This document shows, piece after piece, positions 1 through 6,203 of a DNA stretch of 6,957 nucleotides; the stretch's first letter is position 1; each line of letters begins with the position of its first letter. The notes under the pieces were generated by a model. It ran no database searches and was not told the DNA's origin. It saw nothing but the letters and a program-made list of their open reading frames with translations. Source of the DNA: an uncultured Bacillota bacterium. Its GTDB lineage: Bacteria > Bacillota_I > Bacilli_A > Erysipelotrichales > Erysipelotrichaceae. The position numbers and the translations under genes are program-made. The stretch is taken from assembly GCA_900321955.1 (NCBI GenBank), contig ONXX01000068.1:1-6957 (forward strand), written 5' to 3'.

Positions 1-1
1 C

Positions 2-1891
2 TGGCTGGATATCGAAGAACCCGTCTATGTCTCCGACATCTTTGTCACCACACCGGAAACCGATACCATCCACATGTGGTCTACGATCGATGGGGCAGAT
101 GGAGTTTCCCGCATCATCCGCATCAAGGATAAGGATGGAAAGATCTTATACAACGGAAGAACCGATAAGGACGAAGTCAGATTCAAGGTCAAAGATGTTT
201 CCAGGTGGGATGTCGATGATCCCGTCTTGTATGAACTGTCGGTCATTCTGGAAAACGGTGCCTCTAAGACAGTGCGTTTCGGTTTCCGTACCATTGCATT
301 CAAGGCGGATGGGTTCTATCTCAATGGAAAGCGGCTGGTCATGCGCGGTCTCGACCGTCACCAGTGTTATCCGTACATCGGCTATGCGGCAACGGATTCT
401 CTGCAGGTGGAAGATGCCAGGATCTTAAAGAAGGAACTTTGCTGCAACGCGGTCCGTACCTCTCATTATCCGCAATCCCAGGCCTTCATCGATGCCTGTG
501 ATGAACTGGGTTTACTGGTCTTTACCGAGATCCCCGGCTGGCAGCATGTCGGCGATGAAAAGTGGAAGGATGTTGCCTGCAAGCACGTGGAAGAAATGGT
601 CTTACAGTACCGCAATCATCCGTCCATCGTCTTGTGGGGCGTTCGTATCAATGAGTCCCAGGACGATGATGAATTCTATACCCGCACCAACGCGATCGCC
701 CACAAGCTCGATCCGTCCCGTCCGACCTCGGGTGTGCGTTATCTTTTGAAGTCTTCCCTTCTGGAGGACGTCTATGCCTACAACGACTTCTCCCATAGCG
801 GAAACAATCCGGGCGCTCGAAAGAAGAAGGATGTCACGACCGATATGAAGAAGGCCTTGTTGATATCGGAGGCCAACGGCCACATGTATCCGACTAAGGC
901 TTTTGACAAGTGGTCGCAGCGGGAGGAACATGCCCTGCGTCATGCCAGAGTTATGAATGCCGCTTTGGGAAGCGGGGAACACGCGGGTGTCTTCCAGTGG
1001 TGCATGTTTGACTATGCCACTCATAAGGACTTCGGTTCGGGGGACCGCATCTGCTACCACGGCGTCATGGATGCCTTCCGCAATCCGAAACTGGCAGCCA
1101 GTGTCTATGCAATGCAGGGAGAGGAAAAGCTGGTCCTGGAGGTTTCTTCGATGATGGACATCGGCGATTATCCGGCTTCCAATATCAAGGACTTCTTTGT
1201 CTTCACCAATGCCGACAGCGTGAAGCTTTATAAAAACGATGCCTTTGTCAAGGAGTATTCCGAAAGTGAATTCAAGGCCTTGGCTCACGGACCGCTCAGG
1301 ATCGATGATCTGATCGGTGATCTGTTAAGAGGCGTGGAGGACTACGATGATGAGGCTGCCATAGCGATTCATGATGTCCTGCAGACACTGAAGAAGTATG
1401 GCTATGAACATCTGCCGCCGTTTGAGATGGTGAGGGTTGCCGGCATAATGAGGAAATATAAACTCAGTCGGGAAAAACTCAACGAGCTCTATGGCCGCTA
1501 TGTCGGCAACTGGGGCGGAGAAGCCCGCGTCTGGCGCTTTGATGCGATCAAGGACGGCGAAGTGGTCGCTTCCAAGGAGCTCAAGCCAAGTGCCAGACTC
1601 TATCTCGATGTGAAGACATCAGCCCGCGTCTTGAAGGAAGGGGATACCTATGACATGGCCGCAATACGTGTACGTGTCATCGATGAAGACAACAACCTGG
1701 CTCCATACGCCCAGATCCCTCTGTTCTATGAGGCAAGCGGAGAGATCGAGATCGTCGGACCAAAGGTCTCGGTGGCCGAAGGCGGCATGACCGGTACCTA
1801 TGTCAGAACCACCGGCAAGAAAGGCACAGGCTGCCTGAAGATTTCGGCGGAAGGTCTGACACCGGTAACGCTGGAATTTGTCATTGAATGA
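2..1891 (+). CDS. Glycoside hydrolase family 2 enzyme (beta-galactosidase/beta-glucuronidase type), 5' end missing
   Basis: The reading frame is open from base 2, so the true start lies upstream; 629 residues are visible. Numbering below is from the first in-window Met (base 74). The N-terminal sugar-binding sandwich is lost. Residues 1-75 are the end of the Ig-like GH2 domain, and about 78-345 form the TIM barrel. The barrel carries NAVRTSHYP (125-133), the GH2 signature, then NHPSIVLWGVRINES (181-195) with E194 as predicted acid/base. E266 in LLISEANGHMYPTK is the predicted nucleophile, and FQWCMFDYATHKDFGSGD follows (308-324). The C-terminus is an Ig-like region (from about 370) interrupted by a helical insert (about 395-478), ending in a strand-rich domain to 605. 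GH2 enzymes hydrolyse terminal beta-linked sugars with retention; the substrate cannot be told from sequence. The motif RINES replaces the usual LGNE, but the Asn-Glu pair is kept. It probably shares transcripts with the mutase 51 bases downstream. Family call is firm, substrate unknown. Confidence 0.93.
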   Translation, partial: WLDIEEPVYVSDIFVTTPETDTIHMWSTIDGADGVSRIIRIKDKDGKILYNGRTDKDEVRFKVKDVSRWDVDDPVLYELSVILENGASKTVRFGFRTIAFKADGFYLNGKRLVMRGLDRHQCYPYIGYAATDSLQVEDARILKKELCCNAVRTSHYPQSQAFIDACDELGLLVFTEIPGWQHVGDEKWKDVACKHVEEMVLQYRNHPSIVLWGVRINESQDDDEFYTRTNAIAHKLDPSRPTSGVRYLLKSSLLEDVYAYNDFSHSGNNPGARKKKDVTTDMKKALLISEANGHMYPTKAFDKWSQREEHALRHARVMNAALGSGEHAGVFQWCMFDYATHKDFGSGDRICYHGVMDAFRNPKLAASVYAMQGEEKLVLEVSSMMDIGDYPASNIKDFFVFTNADSVKLYKNDAFVKEYSESEFKALAHGPLRIDDLIGDLLRGVEDYDDEAAIAIHDVLQTLKKYGYEHLPPFEMVRVAGIMRKYKLSREKLNELYGRYVGNWGGEARVWRFDAIKDGEVVASKELKPSARLYLDVKTSARVLKEGDTYDMAAIRVRVIDEDNNLAPYAQIPLFYEASGEIEIVGPKVSVAEGGMTGTYVRTTGKKGTGCLKISAEGLTPVTLEFVIE

Positions 1892-1912
1892 AGAGGCAAT
1901 GTCTTCTTCGCT

Positions 1913-1918
1913 TATAAT
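1913..1918 (+). promoter_or_regulatory. Candidate -10 box for the phosphosugar mutase gene
   Basis: A perfect TATAAT lies 24 bases before the mutase start, inside the 51-base gap after the hydrolase stop. No good -35 is present at 16-18 bases: the sequence there is GAAGAG-like, and the nearest TTGAAT (1884-1889) is 23 bases away. There is no TG extension. The position would give a leader of roughly 18 bases including the Shine-Dalgarno. It is plausible as a secondary promoter within an operon. Confidence 0.4.
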
Positions 1919-1925
1919 AGATATG

Positions 1926-1933
1926 AAAGAGGG
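1926..1933 (+). promoter_or_regulatory. Ribosome binding site of the mutase gene
   Basis: The purine run AAAGAGGG, with GAGG core at 1929-1932, ends 9 bases before the ATG at 1943. It matches the 16S anti-Shine-Dalgarno and supports ATG 1943 as the start. Confidence 0.75.
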
Positions 1934-1942
1934 TTTAATATA

Positions 1943-3637
1943 ATGAATGCTTTAGAAAGATATAATGAATGGCTGGCCAAGCTCGATAAGGCCGATCCTT
2001 TGTATCAGGAACTGCTGGATATCAAGGACAATCCAAAGGCGATCGAAGAAAAGTTTTACCAGAACATCACCTTCGGTACGGCCGGTTTGCGAGGCAAGGT
2101 TTCCGTCGGCACCAACTGCATGAACTATCTGATGGTCGGCAGAGCCACCCAGGGTGTCGCCAACTACATCAAGCGCTTTGGCCATGAGGCCATGGAACGA
2201 GGCGTGGTCATCGCCCACGATTGCCGCCACATGTCCAGGGAATTCTGTTTACACACTGCTGCAATACTGGCAGTCAATGGCATCCGTGCCTACATCTTCG
2301 ATGACCTTACCGCAACGCCGGAACTGGCTTTCATGGTCGGCCGTTTAGGCACCAAGGCCGGCATCAACATCACCGCTTCCCACAATCCGAAGGATTATAA
2401 CGGCTACAAGGTCTATTGGGAAGATGGCTGTCAGGTTTCTTCGAGCGTCGCGGAAGGCATTCTGGCTGAGATCGATCAGATCGATCCGTTCATGAACGTC
2501 TTGAACGGCAATTTTAGAGCCGAGCTGGAAAAGGGAATGATCACCATCTTAGATGAAAAGTATGACCGCGAATACATCGACCACGTCAAATCGCTGGCGA
2601 TCCATGAAGGCGATGAACTGGATCTGGATATCCCGATGGTCTATACACCACTCAATGGCTGCGGTACGGTTCCGTTTGCGGCCATGATGAAGGAAAGAGG
2701 TTTCCGCAACTGGCACTTCGTTGAAGAACAGAAGAATCCGGATCCGGATTTCAAGACGGTCGGTTACCCGAACCCGGAAGATCCGAAGGCTTTCAAGCTG
2801 GCGGAAGAACTGGGCAAAAAAGTCGGTGCTGAATTACTGATGGCGACCGATCCGGATGCGGACCGTTTTGCGATCGAGCTGAGAAACGATGAGGGCGAAT
2901 ACGTTCCGTTAAACGGCAACCAGACCGGTTACCTGCTGGTCAACTATATCCTGGAAGGAAGAAAAGACGCCGGTACCTTGCCGGAAAAGGGAGCGATGGT
3001 CAAGTCGATCGTCACTTCGACGATGTCCACCGAGATCGCCGAATCCTATGGCGTCAAAATGTTTGAAGCCCTGACCGGTTTCAAGAACATCTGCGGCCGT
3101 ATCCCGTTCTTGGAGAAAAACGGCTATACCTATCTGTTTGGCTATGAGGAGTCTGTCGGTTATGCAGCTTCGCCTTTGATCCGTGATAAGGACGGCATTT
3201 CCGCCGGCATGCTGGTGACGGAAGCGGCAGCCTATTACCGCAAACAGGGCAAGACCTTGTTCAACGTCCTGCAGGAACTCTATGAGAAGTACGGCTATTA
3301 TGCCGAGGATGAGCCAAACCTGATCCTGGAAGGCATTGAAGGCGCCAACCGCATCAAGCGGATGATGTCCTATGTAAGAGACAATCTGCCGAAAGAAGTT
3401 GCCGGCATCAAAGTGGAGAAAGTCATTGACTACATCAACGGCTATGAAGACATCCCGGCTTCCAATGTTCTGCGCTTCTATCTGGAAAACGGCAGCTGGT
3501 TTGCGATCCGTCCTTCCGGTACGGAGCCGAAGATCAAATTCTACTTCTACTCCGATCAGGATTCCCGTGAAAAAGCCCTGGAGGTCAATGCCCGCATCAA
3601 GGAAGCGGTCATGGCCATGGTCAACAGCGTTGAGTAA
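1943..3637 (+). CDS. pgcA: Phosphoglucomutase/phosphomannomutase (alpha-D-phosphohexomutase)
   Basis: This complete 564-residue protein is typical in length for the PgcA-type mutases of Firmicutes. All four domain landmarks of the alpha-D-phosphohexomutase superfamily are visible. FGTAGLRG (44-51) is the N-terminal substrate loop. TASHNPKDYNGYK (144-156) holds the catalytic phosphoserine S146. DPDADR (303-308) is the Mg-binding loop with D303, D305 and D307. GYEESVG (400-406) is the sugar-specificity loop, and RPSGTEPKIK (523-532) is the phosphate-binding loop of domain 4. The enzyme should interconvert glucose-6-phosphate and glucose-1-phosphate in the cytoplasm through a bisphosphate intermediate, feeding UDP-glucose, cell-wall or glycolipid synthesis and glycogen turnover. 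Mannose phosphates are a possible second substrate; phosphopentomutase is less likely. A good Shine-Dalgarno supports the start. It follows a GH2 hydrolase gene and is closed by a hairpin terminator 9 bases after its stop. The gene symbol is assigned by similarity to the Bacillus protein. Confidence 0.95.
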   Translation: MNALERYNEWLAKLDKADPLYQELLDIKDNPKAIEEKFYQNITFGTAGLRGKVSVGTNCMNYLMVGRATQGVANYIKRFGHEAMERGVVIAHDCRHMSREFCLHTAAILAVNGIRAYIFDDLTATPELAFMVGRLGTKAGINITASHNPKDYNGYKVYWEDGCQVSSSVAEGILAEIDQIDPFMNVLNGNFRAELEKGMITILDEKYDREYIDHVKSLAIHEGDELDLDIPMVYTPLNGCGTVPFAAMMKERGFRNWHFVEEQKNPDPDFKTVGYPNPEDPKAFKLAEELGKKVGAELLMATDPDADRFAIELRNDEGEYVPLNGNQTGYLLVNYILEGRKDAGTLPEKGAMVKSIVTSTMSTEIAESYGVKMFEALTGFKNICGRIPFLEKNGYTYLFGYEESVGYAASPLIRDKDGISAGMLVTEAAAYYRKQGKTLFNVLQELYEKYGYYAEDEPNLILEGIEGANRIKRMMSYVRDNLPKEVAGIKVEKVIDYINGYEDIPASNVLRFYLENGSWFAIRPSGTEPKIKFYFYSDQDSREKALEVNARIKEAVMAMVNSVE

Positions 3638-3646
3638 AGAATAGGT

Positions 3647-3675
3647 AAAAGTTCCCTCAAAAGGGAACTTTTCTA
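3647..3675 (+). terminator. Intrinsic terminator after the mutase gene
   Basis: An 11-bp perfect stem (3647-3657 pairing with 3662-3672) with a CAAA loop. The arms read AAAAGTTCCCT and AGGGAACTTTT. The T-run is short (TTTT then CTAT) and lies mainly inside the stem base. It starts 9 bases after the stop at 3637 and separates the sugar genes from the sensor phosphatase. Confidence 0.8.
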
Positions 3676-3689
3676 TAGTGATTCTGTAT

Positions 3690-3717
3690 TTGAACTTGTT
3701 TAAAATAGTAAAATAAT
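3690..3717 (+). promoter_or_regulatory. Candidate promoter region of the sensor phosphatase, directly before the start codon
   Basis: The AT-rich stretch between the terminator and ATG 3721 offers several -10-like hexamers: TAAAAT at 3701-3706, TAAAAT at 3709-3714 and AATAAT at 3712-3717. TTGAAC at 3690-3695 is a -35 match (first four bases) 16 bases before AATAAT. Because a terminator lies upstream and the gene is alone, a promoter is expected here. Any of these boxes would start transcription within about ten bases of, or at, the ATG. Which hexamer is used cannot be decided by eye. Confidence 0.4.
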
Positions 3718-3720
3718 TTT

Positions 3721-6147
3721 ATGGATAATCTGGTCTTTTCTATGGTCAAGATCGCGATCGCTCCGATGTTTGCCGCTGTGGTTTTAGAGGCAATTCTAAG
3801 GTCGGCTCGTTTCAAGGACATAGGAAAAAAGAATAAACAGATCATCGCCGGTGTCGTTTTCGGTATCCTGGCGATCATTGCCACCGAGTTCGGTGTTCCT
3901 TTTGAAGGTGCCATCGTCAATGTGCGCGATGCTTCACCGATCATCGCCGGTATCGTTTTCGGCGGTCCTGCCGGTTTTATTGCCGGTCTGATCGGCGGCA
4001 TCGAACGCTGGCTCTGTGTCTATTGGGGCGGCGGCTATTACACCAGAACAGCCTGTACGATCGCGACGATCCTTGCCGGTTTTGCCGGCTATATCGCCAA
4101 GCGCTATCTGTCAGATGATCATCAGATCACCATTCCGCAGGCCACATCGGTCGCCTTTGTCATTGAAGTCATGCACATGCTGATGATCTTCGTGACCAAC
4201 CTCACTGATGCCAAGCGGGCATTCTTATATGTTGAGACTCTGACGGCACCGATGGTCATGGTCAATACGATCACGGTCGGCGTGGCGATCATGCTTCACA
4301 GGATCTTCTTCCCGGAAAGAGACTTGGGCAAGAAATATGAACTGCCGACGATTTCCGATCAGCTGCAGAAGAAGCTGACCGGTGTGGTTCTGATCGGTTT
4401 CATGATCACCTTAACCTTTAACTATTTATTACAGAACAATATCTCGTCGGAAGATACAAGGTTGATCCTGTATCTCAATACGCAGGATGCGGCCGGCGAT
4501 GTCGTGACCAAGGCAAGGCGTTACGTCTATCTGCAGACGCTCAATATCGCCAACGTGACCAACAAGAATATCAAGCGTTCCGCTTTGATGAATACGATGG
4601 TCCGCAATTCTCTTTCCGAAATCAACATGATAGGGCCGGATGGTGTCATCTTCATGTCGACCAATGAAGAGTACATCGGCTTCGATATGCGAAGCACGAA
4701 GATGGCCAGCGAGTTCATGTCGCTGCTGGATCCGCATTCCTCCAGCCGCTATGTTCAGGATTTAAGAGAAGATTGCGAGGCTGGCACACCATGTAAGTTC
4801 TCCGGTATCCGCACCGATTACGGTTTCCTGGAGATCGGCATGACCGTTGATCAATATCATGAACTGATACGGGAAGGTGTCGCTTCCGTTTCCGACAACC
4901 GCCATGTCGGTGAATCCGGCATGATCCTGGTTCTGGATGAGTATGGTGGCATCATCTCCAGCATCAACAGTTTCTCCAACGAGGTGAGAGGCCTTCTGAG
5001 AAACGTCGACTTTGATAAGCTGGATGAGATGACGGTCTATCAGTACGATTCGCCATCCATCGATGTCTTCTATATGTTTACCAACGTGGAAGGTTATCGC
5101 ATTCTGGCGGCCTATCCGGAATCCGAAGCGGATTTTTCCAGAAGAATTTCCAACTACCTGACGACCTTTATGGAGACGGTGGTCTTTGCGATGATGTTCT
5201 CGGTCATCTTCGGTGCGATCAAAACCAGTGTTCTCAAACAGGTCATTGATGTCAAAGAGTCTCTGGGTCATATCGTTGAAGGGAATCTGGATACGGTGGT
5301 CAATGTCAGAGAGAACAGGGAATTTGATGAACTGTCGGATGACATCAATCAGACCGTCGATAAATTAAAAACACTGATCAAGGAAGCGGATGAGCGCATC
5401 AGCAAGGAACTGCGCTATGCCCAGCAGATCCAGATGGCTGCTTTGCCGAATATCTTCCCACCTTATCCTGACCGTGATGAATTTGATATCTTCGCCTCGA
5501 TGGATCCGGCCAAGGAAGTCGGCGGCGACTTCTATGACCTGTATCTGCTCAATGATTCCACCCTGGTCTTTTTGGTTGCCGATGTTTCCGGCAAGGGCAT
5601 TCCGGCGTCCTTGTTCATGATGCGGGCGAAGACAATCATCAAAAAGCTGGCAGAAGGGGGCGTCTCCGTCGGAGACATCTTCACCAATGCCAACTATGAA
5701 TTATGCAACGGCAACGCTTCGATGATGTTTGTCACCTCGTGGATGGGCTTCCTGAATCTTAAGACCGGTGTATTGGAATATGTCAATGCCGGACATAATC
5801 CGGCTTTGATCAAACGTAAGGGCGACGAATATGAATTCCTCAAGGGACCGGCGGGCTTTGTCTTGGGCGGCATGGAAGGCATTGCCTACAAGAAACAAAG
5901 CGTCGTACTCGAGCCGGGCGATGAGATCTTCCTGTATACCGACGGTGTCGTGGAAGCGACCAACCTCGACAAGGAACTTTATGGCGAACAGCGTCTCAAG
6001 AAGTGCATCAATAGCTGCGCCGGTATGGATGCCAGAGGCATCTGTGAGACCATCAGCGCCGATGTCGAAGAATTCTATAAAGGGGCTGAGCAGTTTGACG
6101 ATATCACGGAGCTCTCTTTGCGTTTCCTGAAAAAGGAAGACGATTAA
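3721..6147 (+). CDS. Membrane sensor protein phosphatase: LytS-type 5TM region, Cache-like domain, HAMP, SpoIIE-type PP2C
   Basis: An 808-residue RsbU-like phosphatase. Residues 1-195 hold about six hydrophobic helices resembling the 5TMR_LYT domain of LytS, with NVRD (67-70), the glycine-rich GGPAGFIAGLIGGIERW (81-97) and RTACTIATILAG (109-120). Helix 7 is about 218-237. Residues 238-478 form an extracytoplasmic Cache-like sensor with two repeats of a strand-turn pattern (INMIGPDGVIFMS at 301-313, MILVLDEYGGIISS at 401-414). Helix 8 is about 479-500, HAMP 501-553, and a coiled-coil linker follows. The PP2C domain runs 566-805: RYAQQIQMAALP, GGDFYD (D603), VADVSGKGIPAS (D621), NAGHNPAL, YTDGVVEA (D741) and FDDIT (D793, D794). 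The metal-binding aspartates are all present, so it should be active. Such enzymes usually dephosphorylate STAS anti-sigma antagonists and so switch on a sigma factor or other output; no partner is adjacent. ATG 3721 is the first possible start (in-frame TAA at 3709) and has no Shine-Dalgarno. Ligand and target are unknown. Confidence 0.93.
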   Translation: MDNLVFSMVKIAIAPMFAAVVLEAILRSARFKDIGKKNKQIIAGVVFGILAIIATEFGVPFEGAIVNVRDASPIIAGIVFGGPAGFIAGLIGGIERWLCVYWGGGYYTRTACTIATILAGFAGYIAKRYLSDDHQITIPQATSVAFVIEVMHMLMIFVTNLTDAKRAFLYVETLTAPMVMVNTITVGVAIMLHRIFFPERDLGKKYELPTISDQLQKKLTGVVLIGFMITLTFNYLLQNNISSEDTRLILYLNTQDAAGDVVTKARRYVYLQTLNIANVTNKNIKRSALMNTMVRNSLSEINMIGPDGVIFMSTNEEYIGFDMRSTKMASEFMSLLDPHSSSRYVQDLREDCEAGTPCKFSGIRTDYGFLEIGMTVDQYHELIREGVASVSDNRHVGESGMILVLDEYGGIISSINSFSNEVRGLLRNVDFDKLDEMTVYQYDSPSIDVFYMFTNVEGYRILAAYPESEADFSRRISNYLTTFMETVVFAMMFSVIFGAIKTSVLKQVIDVKESLGHIVEGNLDTVVNVRENREFDELSDDINQTVDKLKTLIKEADERISKELRYAQQIQMAALPNIFPPYPDRDEFDIFASMDPAKEVGGDFYDLYLLNDSTLVFLVADVSGKGIPASLFMMRAKTIIKKLAEGGVSVGDIFTNANYELCNGNASMMFVTSWMGFLNLKTGVLEYVNAGHNPALIKRKGDEYEFLKGPAGFVLGGMEGIAYKKQSVVLEPGDEIFLYTDGVVEATNLDKELYGEQRLKKCINSCAGMDARGICETISADVEEFYKGAEQFDDITELSLRFLKKEDD

Positions 6148-6160
6148 AATAAGCCAAATT

Positions 6161-6197
6161 AAAACGACAGTTCTCATTGTGAAAGCTGTCGTTTTTT
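6161..6197. terminator. Bidirectional intrinsic terminator between convergent genes
   Basis: A 10-bp perfect stem (AAAACGACAG at 6161-6170 with CTGTCGTTTT at 6186-6195), which can extend inward by five more positions with one C-A mismatch and one G-T pair to a TTG triloop. Six Ts follow on the plus strand (6192-6197), and the AAAA at the left base gives TTTT on the minus strand. It lies 13 bases after the phosphatase stop and 6 bases beyond the stop of the minus-strand gene, so it can serve both. The plus-strand T-run is better. Confidence 0.85.
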
Positions 6198-6203
6198 CTT
6201 TGT

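Noticed and set aside
602..1288. A 228-codon open frame on the minus strand within the GH2 gene
   Set aside because: It lies fully opposite conserved catalytic barrel coding sequence, has no recognisable domain, and is explained by codon bias of the plus-strand gene.
1890..1909. A short hairpin just after the GH2 stop (GAAGAGG with CTTCTTC)
   Set aside because: It has only 7 pairs including one G-T, a six-base loop and no T-run; it is followed by CTTATAAT. It is too weak to call a terminator.
1939..1944. A second TATAAT before the mutase gene
   Set aside because: It overlaps the ATG at 1943, so transcription would start inside the gene and exclude the clear ribosome binding site.
2736..2749. 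Tandem/palindromic sequence ATCCGGATCCGGAT
   Set aside because: It encodes the conserved-looking Asn-Pro-Asp-Pro-Asp of the mutase and reflects repeated Pro-Asp codons, not a regulatory repeat.
3657..4001. A 114-codon minus-strand frame opposite the start of the phosphatase gene
   Set aside because: Its proline- and isoleucine-rich translation mirrors the glycine- and valine-rich membrane helices on the plus strand; there is no sign of a gene of its own.
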